Below, one piece after another: positions 9,092 to 17,803 of a stretch of 64,000 nt of DNA; the first letter of the stretch is position 1; each line of letters opens with the position of its first letter. Source of the DNA: Acidobacteriota bacterium (GTDB lineage: Bacteria; Acidobacteriota; Holophagae; Holophagales; Holophagaceae); assembly GCA_016192145.1 (NCBI GenBank), contig JACPUT010000002.1, positions 62,001-126,000 of the forward strand, written 5' to 3'. The notes beneath the pieces are model-generated. The model saw only the letters and a program-made list of their open reading frames with translations, had not been told where the DNA came from and searched no databases. The translations under genes were made by a program, and so were the position numbers.

Positions 9092-10443
9092 GCCTCTCCT
9101 CCCTCCGTCTGGTCAGGCAGGGGTTCGGTTTCCGTGCCGAAGACCCCCTCCCACTTGGCGATGACGACGGAGGCGAGGCCATTGCCGATGACGTTGATCA
9201 TCGTGCGGGCCATGTCCATGACCTCGTCCACGGCCAGCAGCATGGCGATGCCCGCCTCGCCCGGCAGATGGAAGCTGGCGATGGTGGCGCTGATGATCAC
9301 GAGGGTGGCCCGGGGCACGCCCGCCACCCCCTTGGAGGTGAGCATGAAGGTGAAGACCATGGCCAGCTGGGTGCCGAGGCCCATGGCGGGGTAGGCTACG
9401 GGGTTCGCCGCGTGGGCCGCCTGGGCGATGGTGAGGCTCGCCAGCACGAGGTAGAGGGTGGAGCCGTCCAGGTTGAAGCTGTAGCCCGTGGGGATCACGA
9501 ATCCCGCCACGCGGCGGGGCACGCCGAAGCGCACGGTCTCCTCCAGCAGTTTGGGCAGGGCCGCCTCGGAACTGGCCGTGGAAAAGGCGGTGATGGCCGG
9601 ATCCTTGATCGCCTTGAGGAACGCGAAGATGCGGATGCCGAAGACCATCATCACCGGCACGAAAACGAGGACGAACAGCACGATGAGGGCGAAGTAGAGG
9701 CTTCCCACGAGGAGGCTGTACTGCTTCAGCAGGTGGCCCACGGCGCTCCAGCCCTGCACCCACTGGCCATGCACCATCTGGCCCGCGGCCATGTGGCTCA
9801 CGTTGTAGGCCATGGCCCCGAAGACGCCCAGGGGCGTGAGCATCATGACCATGTCCGTGTACTTGAACATCGTCTGCGCCACGCCGTCGAAAAAGGCGAG
9901 CACGGGCTTGCCCCGATCCCCGACCTTGGTGAGCGCGATCCCGAAGAGCGTGGCGAAGATCACCACGGGCAGGATGTCCCCCTTGGCCGCGTGGTCCACG
10001 AGGTTGGTGGGGAACATGTGCAAGGCGATGTCCCAGCCGCTCTGGGGTTTGGCGGCCGCGATCGCCGTGTGGGCCCCGAGGTCGATGGGCAGGTGGGCCC
10101 CGGGCTGCAGCCAGTTGCCGATGCCCAGCCCGATGAAGAGGGCGAGGGTCGTGACGACTTCGAAATAAAGCAGGGCCTTGCCGCCCATGCGCCCCACGGC
10201 CTTGATATCCCCCGTCTGCGCGATCCCCACCACGATGGTGGAGAAGAGCAGCGGCACGATCAGTCCCTTGATCAGGCTGATGAAGGCCTTGGAAAAGAAC
10301 TTGAAGAGGTCGTAGGCCTGGAAGCCATGGAAGGTGGGGTCCTGGTTCTGCGGGAAAAGGCCGCCCAGCAGGACGCCCAAGCCCAAGCCGAAGAAGATCC
10401 AAAAAGTACTAGACCGGTACCAGGGGCCCTTGCTCACCGACAT
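9088..10443 (-). CDS. Dicarboxylate/amino acid:cation symporter (DAACS family)
   Basis: A 451-residue inner-membrane transporter of the GltP/DctA family with eight helices and two re-entrant loops. Landmarks are the serine-rich STASSEAALP segment (HP1), the GYSFNLDGSTLYL motif in TM7 that binds cation and substrate, and the SKGVAGVPRA segment (HP2). Likely substrates are C4-dicarboxylates or glutamate/aspartate; the sequence alone does not decide. Two ATGs stand in tandem (10446, 10443); I use 10443 because GAGG lies six bases before it. First gene of the operon with the HAD phosphatase and moaC, and divergent from the zinc-ribbon gene with a 63-base shared promoter region. Confidence 0.93.
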   Translation of the reverse strand: MSVSKGPWYRSSTFWIFFGLGLGVLLGGLFPQNQDPTFHGFQAYDLFKFFSKAFISLIKGLIVPLLFSTIVVGIAQTGDIKAVGRMGGKALLYFEVVTTLALFIGLGIGNWLQPGAHLPIDLGAHTAIAAAKPQSGWDIALHMFPTNLVDHAAKGDILPVVIFATLFGIALTKVGDRGKPVLAFFDGVAQTMFKYTDMVMMLTPLGVFGAMAYNVSHMAAGQMVHGQWVQGWSAVGHLLKQYSLLVGSLYFALIVLFVLVFVPVMMVFGIRIFAFLKAIKDPAITAFSTASSEAALPKLLEETVRFGVPRRVAGFVIPTGYSFNLDGSTLYLVLASLTIAQAAHAANPVAYPAMGLGTQLAMVFTFMLTSKGVAGVPRATLVIISATIASFHLPGEAGIAMLLAVDEVMDMARTMINVIGNGLASVVIAKWEGVFGTETEPLPDQTEGGEA

Positions 10444-10506
10444 CATCCGCCTCGTCGAGAATGCTCCAGTGTCCCATGGAACCGCGCGGGGCCCGATACT
10501 GATGGA

Positions 10507-11043
10507 ATGCGATGCACCGCCTGCGACCTGGACCTGCCCGAGAACGCCCGCTTCTGCCCTTCTTGCGGGTTGCCCCAAGATTCCAGGACACGCCTGCCTG
10601 GACCGGAGGGGGCCGTGGCCACTCCAAAGCCAACCCAGCCGCTCACGGTGGAAGGCGGTGAGCGGGGGGCCTGGCGCTGGATCCTCATCCTCCTGCTCGC
10701 GCTGGAGCGGCTGGTGGCGTGGTGGGCCTTCCCCCTGGAGGATCCAAGCCGGGTGGTCGCGGAGTGGGAACCCACCTTTTTCTGGATCTACGGGCTGGCG
10801 GGATTCCTCCTCGCGGCATCCCTCCTGGCCCTTCGGAACCGCGCCGGGGGGTGGCTGGCGGGGTTGTCAGGTGTGGCCTTGCTGATCCGCAGTTGCGGGC
10901 CCCTGCTGGGGGAGAAGCCGGCCGATGGCGCCATCTGGGCGCTCATGGTCGCGAGCGCGACGCTCACCTTCGCCTTTTTCCACGAACAGAGCTGGTGGGG
11001 CCGTTCACTTGCCGTACAAGGATCCGCTTCAGAAGAGGATTGA
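10507..11043 (+). CDS. Zinc-ribbon membrane protein of unknown function
   Basis: A 178-residue protein starting with a double CxxC zinc ribbon (CTAC and CPSC within the first 25 residues). A flexible Pro/Thr linker follows, then about four hydrophobic segments (near WRWILILLLALERLVAWWAF, FFWIYGLAGFLLAASLLAL, WLAGLSGVALLIRS and the ALMVASATLTFAFF region). The N-terminal ribbon would be cytoplasmic. Such ribbon-plus-membrane proteins are common and mostly uncharacterised. The only supported ATG is at 10507. Divergent from the symporter operon and about 100 bases upstream of the TonB receptor on the same strand. Confidence 0.8.
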   Translation: MRCTACDLDLPENARFCPSCGLPQDSRTRLPGPEGAVATPKPTQPLTVEGGERGAWRWILILLLALERLVAWWAFPLEDPSRVVAEWEPTFFWIYGLAGFLLAASLLALRNRAGGWLAGLSGVALLIRSCGPLLGEKPADGAIWALMVASATLTFAFFHEQSWWGRSLAVQGSASEED

Positions 11044-11148
11044 CAGCGGAAAGAGACAGGCGCAGGCTGAGGCCCTCAATCAGCCCTTTATATCCCCCCG
11101 ATGAACCAGGAGTCGTTTGGCCCTGGCATCGCCATTTCAGGAGGTTCC

Positions 11149-14061
11149 ATGAATCGCCGTATCGCCGGCCTGGGTCGGCTCCTTCCCATGATCGTCCTGG
11201 GTGTGCCGCTCATGGCCCAGGGCACCCAGACCGCCAGCATCACTGGCGAGGTGGTGGACAAGTCGGGTGCGCCCATCGCGGGCGCGAGGGTGAAACTGAC
11301 CAGCCCCGCCCTGCAGGGTGCCCGCGAGTTCGTCACGGATGGCAACGGCCGCTTTGCGGCCCGCCTCCTGCCTCCCGGCGAATACCGGATCGTCGTGGCC
11401 AAGGAAGGTCTGGAAGTCCGCGTGCTCAACCAGCGCGTAGGCCTGGAGCAGAGCTTCAGCCCCAAGATCACCCTCACCCCCGTGGCGGGTGTGGTCGTCG
11501 AGGTGGTGGCGGCCAACGTGGCCGTGGACAAGACTGAAACCAAGTCGGCTCAGAACTACACCAAGGAGCAGATCGATACGCTGCCCGTAGGCCGTTCCAA
11601 CCTCCTGGACATCGTCTACCTCGCCCCCGGCGTGGTCGCGAACGCCAGTGAGAGCCGGGGTGGCGTCTCCATCCGCGGATCGCTGGGCACGGGCAACCTG
11701 TTCCTCGTGGATGGTCAGAACATCAACGACAATCTGTACCAGGGCCAGCGCCTCGGCATCATCTTCGACTCCATCTCCGAGACGCAGGTCCTCACGGGCG
11801 CCCTGCCTGCCGAGTACGGCGATGTGGAAGGCGGCGTGGTCAATTCCGTCACCAAGAGTGGTGGTGACGAGTTCTCTGGATCCATCCGCTGGGATCTCAG
11901 CAACCCCGGTTGGAATGCCGTGAAACCCAAGGACGATCGCGCCAGCTACGCGAACAACGTCGGCAACCAGCGCAGCTTCCAGATGGACGGCCCCATCATT
12001 AAGAGCAAGCTCTGGTTCCACGTGGGATACTTCGACGATCATCCGAATGAGGTGAAGTCGCTCGATTCCAACACCTTCTTCAACGAAGCCACCTCGACCT
12101 ACTACAGCCCGGCTGCGAAGAGCTACCAAGGGAAGACGGACGACTACCGCCGCGAGGCCAAGTTGACCTGGGCGGTGAACGAGAACCACACCGTCAGCGC
12201 CTCGTATCACAATTACAAGAACACCGCCGTGCAAAACTACGGAGCCGGTGACCTCGTCACGCTCACGAATCTGATCAAGTCGAGCGAATTCTGGAACGTG
12301 GCCTTCCGCTCCGTCTGGACGCCGAGCCTCACCAGCAGCATCCGATACGGCGAGAAGAAGTTCGCCTTCGGGCAGGTCGCGACCCCCGGGGCCAACACCA
12401 CGGATTGGATCCTCTGGAACGGGGATGATGGCCTCTCCTACCGGAACAACCTCTTCAACCCCGCGGATCCCCAGCCCGATCAGCGGGACAATCGCACCTT
12501 CAACGCCAAGTTCACCTACTTCCTAACGGCCGCCGGCAACCACCAGATCGATGCCGGCCTCGACTGGTACGAGGGCACCACCAAAGCCAGCGGTGACCAG
12601 GGTCCCGTGAGCATCGTCGGCCCCGCGGGCTCCCCCACGGCCGGCAAGCGCCTCAACCAGTGGTGGGTGGATATCGGGGACTACGATCCCGTCGCCGGTA
12701 CCGCCGCCGTCTTTGACGGGTACTTCGGCGAGTTCATCCCCGACAAGCTCACGGCGGCCACCACTGGCCTCTACCTGAACGACAAGTGGGAAGTGAACAA
12801 CCAGCTGATCCTGCAGTTGGGTGTGCGCATGGATTCCTACAGCGCCAAGGGCCAGTTCAACGGCAAGGTCCAGTCCGGCAATGCCTTCAGCCCCCGCCTG
12901 GGCGTCAAGTACGACATCTTCGGCGACTCCGCCTGGGTGGCCGGCCTCAGCTTCGCCCGCTACAACGGCCGCATGCTGGAGACGATCCTCCAGAACCGCA
13001 CCTACGTTAACAACAGCCGGTACTACGCCTTCGCCTGGACCGGACCGGCCCGCGCCACCTACGCGCAGATCCAGGATGTCAACAATTACGACTTCACGTC
13101 GGGGGGCATCGTGGATTACTCCGACGCCGCCCTCAACATCGTGATCCCCAAGAATCTGAAGCCCCAGACCGTGGATGAGTTGCAGGCGAGCATCGCCCAC
13201 ACCTTCCATTCCGCGCTATTCGGGAATGGCTACGCCAAGCTGACCCTCGTCTCCAAAAAGTGGGGCAACCTCATCGACTACCGCGCCGGCAATGATGGCC
13301 AGGTGACCGATTCCTTCGGCAATTCCTATTACCTGAAGACCTACTACAACAACTCCGACGCGACCCGCAAATACGACGCCATGGAACTCGAGCTGAACAC
13401 CACCAAGGGCGAATGGAGCCTGGGTGGCTATATCAGCTGGAGCAAGCTCCGGGGCAATTTCGTTGGGGAAGGCGCCGCGACCCCTGGCCGCGGTCAGGGC
13501 CTTAGCTCCTACACGATCCAGGATGGCGTGCAGATGTACGATCCCGCGATCCTTAACCCCGATGGCTTCCTGCCCGGGCACGTGCCCCTGCGCATGCGTT
13601 GGACGGCCGTCTACTCCTCGTCGAACGCCCTGGGCAAAGTCAACTATGGCTTCGTCTACCGGTTCGATAGCGGCCTTCATTACTCCGACTCCCGAAATAT
13701 CCGCCGCGCGGCGATCAACCCCGGCCTCAGCGGCCAGTTCGGCAGCAGTGCCACTCAGTTTCTGGGCGAGCAGGGCAATCACGTCTTTCCGGCGACCTCC
13801 TTCCTCGACTTCGGTTTCCAGCAGGACTTCGATATCGCCAAGATCGCCGGCAAGATGGTCAGCGGCTTCGCCAAGTTCGACATCAGCAATGTCCTGAACC
13901 ACCAGCAGGTGGCCAGCTTCAATACAACCTATGAATCCGTCGGTTCTGCGGGCAGTTACACGGATCCTTGGGTCAAGGGCGGTTCCTATGGCCAACCCAC
14001 TGGGGCGAACCACTACGGCGCAGCCCGCACGGTCAAGATCTCCTTCGGCGTGAAGTTCTAG
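11149..14061 (+). CDS. TonB-dependent outer-membrane receptor, Oar-like, with carboxypeptidase-regulatory N-domain
   Basis: A 970-residue outer-membrane receptor. Start at 11149 with AGGAGG six bases upstream; an earlier in-frame ATG (11101) is not supported. After the signal peptide (cut near LMAQG) comes a carboxypeptidase-like regulatory domain (SITGEVVDKSGAPIAGARV, about residues 26-105), then a plug with RGSLGTGNLFLVDGQNIND and EYGDVEGGVVNSVTKSGG, then a large barrel ending in the KISFGVKF C-terminus with terminal Phe expected for BAM recognition. This layout matches Oar-like receptors of Acidobacteriota and Myxococcota, whose substrates are often oligosaccharides or peptides; the substrate here is unknown. 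No canonical TonB box is obvious. It is monocistronic with a hairpin after it. Confidence 0.93.
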   Translation: MNRRIAGLGRLLPMIVLGVPLMAQGTQTASITGEVVDKSGAPIAGARVKLTSPALQGAREFVTDGNGRFAARLLPPGEYRIVVAKEGLEVRVLNQRVGLEQSFSPKITLTPVAGVVVEVVAANVAVDKTETKSAQNYTKEQIDTLPVGRSNLLDIVYLAPGVVANASESRGGVSIRGSLGTGNLFLVDGQNINDNLYQGQRLGIIFDSISETQVLTGALPAEYGDVEGGVVNSVTKSGGDEFSGSIRWDLSNPGWNAVKPKDDRASYANNVGNQRSFQMDGPIIKSKLWFHVGYFDDHPNEVKSLDSNTFFNEATSTYYSPAAKSYQGKTDDYRREAKLTWAVNENHTVSASYHNYKNTAVQNYGAGDLVTLTNLIKSSEFWNVAFRSVWTPSLTSSIRYGEKKFAFGQVATPGANTTDWILWNGDDGLSYRNNLFNPADPQPDQRDNRTFNAKFTYFLTAAGNHQIDAGLDWYEGTTKASGDQGPVSIVGPAGSPTAGKRLNQWWVDIGDYDPVAGTAAVFDGYFGEFIPDKLTAATTGLYLNDKWEVNNQLILQLGVRMDSYSAKGQFNGKVQSGNAFSPRLGVKYDIFGDSAWVAGLSFARYNGRMLETILQNRTYVNNSRYYAFAWTGPARATYAQIQDVNNYDFTSGGIVDYSDAALNIVIPKNLKPQTVDELQASIAHTFHSALFGNGYAKLTLVSKKWGNLIDYRAGNDGQVTDSFGNSYYLKTYYNNSDATRKYDAMELELNTTKGEWSLGGYISWSKLRGNFVGEGAATPGRGQGLSSYTIQDGVQMYDPAILNPDGFLPGHVPLRMRWTAVYSSSNALGKVNYGFVYRFDSGLHYSDSRNIRRAAINPGLSGQFGSSATQFLGEQGNHVFPATSFLDFGFQQDFDIAKIAGKMVSGFAKFDISNVLNHQQVASFNTTYESVGSAGSYTDPWVKGGSYGQPTGANHYGAARTVKISFGVKF

Positions 14062-14086
14062 CCCAAGCCCACCGCGACTAGGAAAA

Positions 14087-14115
14087 AGAGGAGGGGGCTC
14101 ATGGCCCCCTCCTCT
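14087..14115 (+). terminator. Hairpin terminator after the TonB receptor gene
   Basis: An 11-bp perfect inverted repeat (14087-14097 with 14105-14115), 7-base loop, 25 bases after the stop. It is preceded by a run of five A, which would act as a T run for transcription on the other strand, so it may be bidirectional. Confidence 0.6.
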
Positions 14116-14163
14116 CGTTACGATAGTAAAGGTATACCGGGGGTCAATCCCTGTGGAGGTTTC

Positions 14164-15306
14164 ATGGCACAGGGCGGCCGGAATTGGCTGAACACCCTCT
14201 TTCTGTGGGGAACGCTCCTCGCGGCGGCGGTGGCTCTGCCCCTGCACCTGGCCCTGAATGGCTGGAACTGGACGGAGTGGATCGTCTCCCTCTCCATGGT
14301 GTTCATCATTGGCACGGCTATCAGCGCCGGCTATCACCGCCTCTTTTCCCACCGCGCCTACCGGGCCACGGCCCCCTGGCGTGCCCTGATGCTGTTCTTC
14401 GGGGCGGCCTCCTTCGAGAACTCGGCCCTGAAGTGGTCCAGCGACCACCGCATCCACCACCGCCATGTGGACGACCCGGAGAAGGATCCCTACGCCATCG
14501 TCAACGGATTCGCCTGGGCCCATTGGGATTGGGTCATGAAGGGGCCTGACATCCCCCTCCAGGGCGTCGAGGACCTCCGCAAGGACCCCATGGTGCGGTT
14601 CCAGCACGATCACGTCTTCCTCGTGGGGGCCGTCGCGGCCTGCATTCCCCTCGTCATCGGCCTGGCCACGGGCAACTTCTGGGGCCACCTCGTGGTGGGC
14701 CTCCTCGTCCGCATCGTGCTGACCCACCACACGACCTTCCTGATCAACTCCGCCGCCCACGTGTTCGGCAGCCGCCCCTACACCGAAGAGAACAGCGCCC
14801 GGGATAACTGGTTCCTGGGTTTCCTTACCTACGGCGAGGGGTATCACAACTTCCACCACATGTGGCAGTGGGACTACCGCAACGGGGCCAAGTGGTGGCA
14901 GTACGACAGCACCAAGTGGATCCTCAATGCCCTGCGTCCCACGGGCATGGTGTATGACTTCCGCCGCGTCCCCGCCGCCGTCATGCGCCGGGCCGAGCTG
15001 GCCGTGGAGGCGCAGCGCCTGCAGGCCAAGCTCGCCGCCAAGAAGGCGGATGGCGTGGATTCCCTGCACGATCGGCTCGCCACCGCCCGCGCACGCATGG
15101 ATGCCGCCATCGCGAACATGCATGAACGTCGTGAATCCTGGGGCCGCAAGCGGCGGGAGCTCAAGGTTCTGGGCCACGCCAAGGCCGAGGCTTTCCGCAT
15201 GGCCAAGGACGAGTGGAAGCTGGCCATGGCCCGCCAGAAGGCCGAGCTGGCCGAAGCCTGGGCCGAGTGGAAGGCCACGCGACAAGCCGTCCTCGCCGCT
15301 GCCTAG
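14164..15306 (+). CDS. Acyl-CoA/fatty acid delta-9-type desaturase with charged C-terminal extension
   Basis: A membrane di-iron desaturase that introduces a double bond in acyl chains. Start at 14164 with GGAGG seven bases upstream. All three histidine boxes are present: HRLFSH (58-63), HRIHH (95-99) and HNFHH (228-232), with paired helices between them. The family core ends near residue 265. A further ~110 residues (about 270-380) are almost entirely Ala, Arg, Lys and Glu in heptad-like pattern and predict a long helix or coiled coil, which is unusual for the family. The gene is flanked by hairpins on both sides and looks monocistronic. Confidence 0.93.
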   Translation: MAQGGRNWLNTLFLWGTLLAAAVALPLHLALNGWNWTEWIVSLSMVFIIGTAISAGYHRLFSHRAYRATAPWRALMLFFGAASFENSALKWSSDHRIHHRHVDDPEKDPYAIVNGFAWAHWDWVMKGPDIPLQGVEDLRKDPMVRFQHDHVFLVGAVAACIPLVIGLATGNFWGHLVVGLLVRIVLTHHTTFLINSAAHVFGSRPYTEENSARDNWFLGFLTYGEGYHNFHHMWQWDYRNGAKWWQYDSTKWILNALRPTGMVYDFRRVPAAVMRRAELAVEAQRLQAKLAAKKADGVDSLHDRLATARARMDAAIANMHERRESWGRKRRELKVLGHAKAEAFRMAKDEWKLAMARQKAELAEAWAEWKATRQAVLAAA

Positions 15307-15320
15307 AGTCTGCGCCACAC

Positions 15321-15353
15321 CGTCACGGCCCCCTGTTTCCGGGGGCCGTGACG
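15321..15353 (+). terminator. Hairpin terminator after the desaturase gene
   Basis: A perfect 13-bp inverted repeat (15321-15333 with 15341-15353) and 7-base loop, 14 bases after the stop codon. There is no strong T run. Confidence 0.6.
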
Positions 15354-15425
15354 CGTTAGGGAGACTGCCCCTTCGAGGGACGGAGGGCCCATGGGATACT
15401 GGCGTGTTCGCTCTTTGGAGGTTCC

Positions 15426-16847
15426 ATGGCCCAGTTCGACGTGATCGTGATCGGTTCCGGCCCCGGCGGGTACATCGCCGCCGTGCGCGCGGGCCAGCTG
15501 GGGCTCACGGCCGCCATCGTGGAGAAGGATCCCTCCGGCCTGGGAGGCACCTGCCTCCGCCGGGGCTGCATCCCCGCCAAGACCTGGCTGGAGACGGCCC
15601 ACCGCCTGGAGCAGATGCAGGATTCCGCTGACTACGGCATCGATGGCGTGGATCCCAAGTCCCTCCGGGCCAACCTCGAAAACATCGTCAAGCGCAAGAA
15701 CCGCATCGTGCTGAAGAACGGCAAGGGCATCGAGTACTTGATGAAGAAGAACAAGGTGCAGGTCATCAAAGGTTTCGGCAAGCTGCTGGGCGGCGGCCAG
15801 GTGCAGGTGACCGGGGAAACGGGGGCTGAACTCCACACCGCCAAGAAGATCATCCTCGCCACGGGGTCCGTGCCCCGGGAGCTGCCGGGCTTGGAGACGG
15901 ATGGCGTGCGCGTGCTCAACAGCGACCACATCCTGGACCTGAAGACCCTGCCCGAGCACCTCGTCATCCTCGGCGCCGGCGCCATCGGCGTGGAGTTCGC
16001 CTCCACCTTCGCCCGGTTGGGCTCCAAGGTCACCCTCGTGGAACTGGCCGACCAGGTCCTCCCCATCGAGGATCACGAGGTGGGCAAGGAGCTGGAGAAG
16101 ATCCTCGCCAAGTCCTACAAGATGGACATCCGCGTGAAGACGAAGATCGCGAGCATCGAGCGCGGTGCGGACAAGGTGGTCTGCCACCTCGAAGGCGAGA
16201 AGCCCGGCGTGGTGGAGTGCAGCCACCTCCTCGTGGCCGTGGGCCGCGGCCCCGTCACCGCCAGCCTCGGGTTGGAGGCCACCCAGGCCAAGGTGGATCG
16301 GGGCTTCGTGGAGATCGACGGCTTCATGCAGACCTCCGAGCCTGGCCTTTACGCCATCGGCGATATCGTGCGCACCCCCATGCTCGCCCACGTGGCCTCC
16401 GACGAGGGCATCGTCGCCGCCGAGCACATCGCCCAGTCCCTGGGCAACAAGGACGTGCACCCCCACCCCATCAACTACGACCGCGTGCCTGGCTGCACCT
16501 ACTGCGACCCCGAGGTGGGCTCCATCGGCCTCACAGAGAATAAGGCCCGCGAGAAGGGCAAAGACGTGCAGGTCGGCGTCTTCCCCTTCATGCCCATGGC
16601 CAAGGCCAATATCGTGGGCGAGCCCCACGGCTTCATCAAGATCGTGGCCGACAAGACCTACGGCGAGATCCTGGGCATCCACATCATCGGCCCCAAGGCG
16701 ACCGAGCTCGTGAGCTCCAGCGTCGCCCTCCTCGGCGGCGAGTACACGGTGAACGAACTCATCAACACCATGTACCCCCACCCCACCCTCAACGAGGTGT
16801 TCCCCGAGGCGGCCCGCGCCGTTCACGGGCGTGCGTTGAATATGTAG
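15426..16847 (+). CDS. lpdA: Dihydrolipoyl dehydrogenase (E3)
   Basis: 473-residue flavoprotein that reoxidises dihydrolipoamide in 2-oxoacid dehydrogenase complexes or the glycine cleavage system. FAD-binding GSGPGG at 11-15, redox-active disulfide GTCLRRGCIP (C43, C48), NAD-binding GAGAIGVEFAS in the middle, the second FAD motif YAIGDI, and the C-terminal interface HPHPTLNEVFPEA with the catalytic His-Glu pair. The residues between the redox cysteines are LRRG rather than the usual LNVG. A GGAGG lies before the ATG. There is no lipoyl domain, and no E1 or E2 gene is adjacent, so it may serve complexes encoded elsewhere. Confidence 0.95.
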   Translation: MAQFDVIVIGSGPGGYIAAVRAGQLGLTAAIVEKDPSGLGGTCLRRGCIPAKTWLETAHRLEQMQDSADYGIDGVDPKSLRANLENIVKRKNRIVLKNGKGIEYLMKKNKVQVIKGFGKLLGGGQVQVTGETGAELHTAKKIILATGSVPRELPGLETDGVRVLNSDHILDLKTLPEHLVILGAGAIGVEFASTFARLGSKVTLVELADQVLPIEDHEVGKELEKILAKSYKMDIRVKTKIASIERGADKVVCHLEGEKPGVVECSHLLVAVGRGPVTASLGLEATQAKVDRGFVEIDGFMQTSEPGLYAIGDIVRTPMLAHVASDEGIVAAEHIAQSLGNKDVHPHPINYDRVPGCTYCDPEVGSIGLTENKAREKGKDVQVGVFPFMPMAKANIVGEPHGFIKIVADKTYGEILGIHIIGPKATELVSSSVALLGGEYTVNELINTMYPHPTLNEVFPEAARAVHGRALNM

Positions 16848-16855
16848 AGGGGTAG

Positions 16856-16950
16856 GAACAGGATGGACAGGGTTAACAGGATGAAAAGCGTCGGGCCTAC
16901 GGTCCTCCCATCCTGTTCATCTTGGCTTTTCATCCTGTCCATCCTGTTCA
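16856..16950. repeat. Iterated-unit palindrome (9-base unit family) overlapping a start codon
   Basis: An imperfect inverted repeat. The left arm (16856-16889) reads GAACAGGATGGACAGG then AACAGGATGAAAAGC, and both blocks recur in reverse complement in the right arm (about 16912-16950). Each arm is built from repeats of a unit close to GGATGAACA. It begins 8 bases after the lpdA stop and covers the start and signal-peptide codons of the next gene. Confidence 0.75.
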
Positions 16951-17354
16951 GCTCGCTGCCGGGTTGGGCCCAGTCCCAAGGCCGCCTCGTCTACCGCACC
17001 CGCGCCGGCCGCGCCGTCACCTTCCAGGTGGTGGATGGCGGCCACCCCGCCCTGATCTCCCTCCAGCGGGAGCAGGGCGACGCGGAGACGCTGCGCCAGT
17101 TCGTGCTGGTGCACAGCGGGCCCGAGAAGCTGATCGACGCGGGGGCCCTGCCGCAGCAGGAGCAGGCGCCTGCGGCGTGGAAGGTGAGCCACAAGGAGAC
17201 CCGTGTGTTGCTCAAGGGCCGGGAAGCCACCTACTGGCGCTACACGCCGGGCCTGGTGCTGCCCGTGCGCTTCAAGGCCCTGAAGGCGGAGTGGGCCTTG
17301 ATGGCGGCGGAGCTGCCTCCGAAGATGATGGTGGAACGGGGAGAACAGCGATGA
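16863..17354 (+). CDS. Small exported protein of unknown function
   Basis: 163 residues. An N-terminal signal peptide with hydrophobic core WLFILSILFSSL and a probable cut after PGWA is followed by a compact domain of about 125 residues with no recognised motif (alternating beta-like sequence, one HSGPEKLIDAG phrase). The ATG at 16863 has AGGA five bases upstream; an alternative ATG is at 16881. The first ~30 codons lie inside the palindromic repeat at 16856-16950, and the hydrophobic core is read from its right arm. The stop overlaps the ATG of the following gene by four bases, so both are coupled. Function unknown. Confidence 0.7.
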   Translation: MDRVNRMKSVGPTVLPSCSSWLFILSILFSSLPGWAQSQGRLVYRTRAGRAVTFQVVDGGHPALISLQREQGDAETLRQFVLVHSGPEKLIDAGALPQQEQAPAAWKVSHKETRVLLKGREATYWRYTPGLVLPVRFKALKAEWALMAAELPPKMMVERGEQR

Positions 17355-17803
17355 AGATGTTCGAGCGCAGCGCGGCGATGACCGGGTGGTTCGATCAGTA
17401 CGCGAAGGACCACACGCACATCCTCACCCACCGGACTCACGCCCTCTGCATCCCGCTCATCGTGTTCACCGCCATGGGCTTCCTGCACCAGATCCCGGGC
17501 CGCTATCCGGTAGGGGGCGTGCCCATGGGCTGGGCGGAGCTGCTGCTCTCCCTGGTCGTGTTCTTCTACGCCCAGCACGACCTCAAGCTGGCCCTCGTGG
17601 CGGGGCCCCTGGGCGCCCTGATGTGCGTGGGGGCGAGTTTCATCTCCTGGCCCATCCACCTCGCCATCGCCGTTCCCGCCTGGATCCTGCAGCTGGCGGG
17701 CCACTGGGTGTGGGAGAAGAACCAGCCCAGCTTCGCCACGAACCTCGTGCAGCTGCTCATCGGGCCTGCATACTTCCTGGATGGGCTCTTCAAGAAGGGG
17801 TGA
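17351..17803 (+). CDS. Mpo1-like/DUF962 integral membrane protein
   Basis: 150 residues with an N-terminal THILTHRTHALCIPLI segment, four hydrophobic helices, AQHDLKLAL in the middle and HWVWEKNQPSF near the end. This is the pattern of the DUF962/Mpo1-like family. The yeast member Mpo1 is an Fe(II)-dependent dioxygenase acting on 2-hydroxy fatty acids; the conserved histidines are present here, but the bacterial role is not established. The ATG overlaps the preceding stop. Its own stop codon is directly adjacent to the stop of the kinase gene on the other strand, leaving no intergenic base. Confidence 0.85.
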   Translation: MKMFERSAAMTGWFDQYAKDHTHILTHRTHALCIPLIVFTAMGFLHQIPGRYPVGGVPMGWAELLLSLVVFFYAQHDLKLALVAGPLGALMCVGASFISWPIHLAIAVPAWILQLAGHWVWEKNQPSFATNLVQLLIGPAYFLDGLFKKG

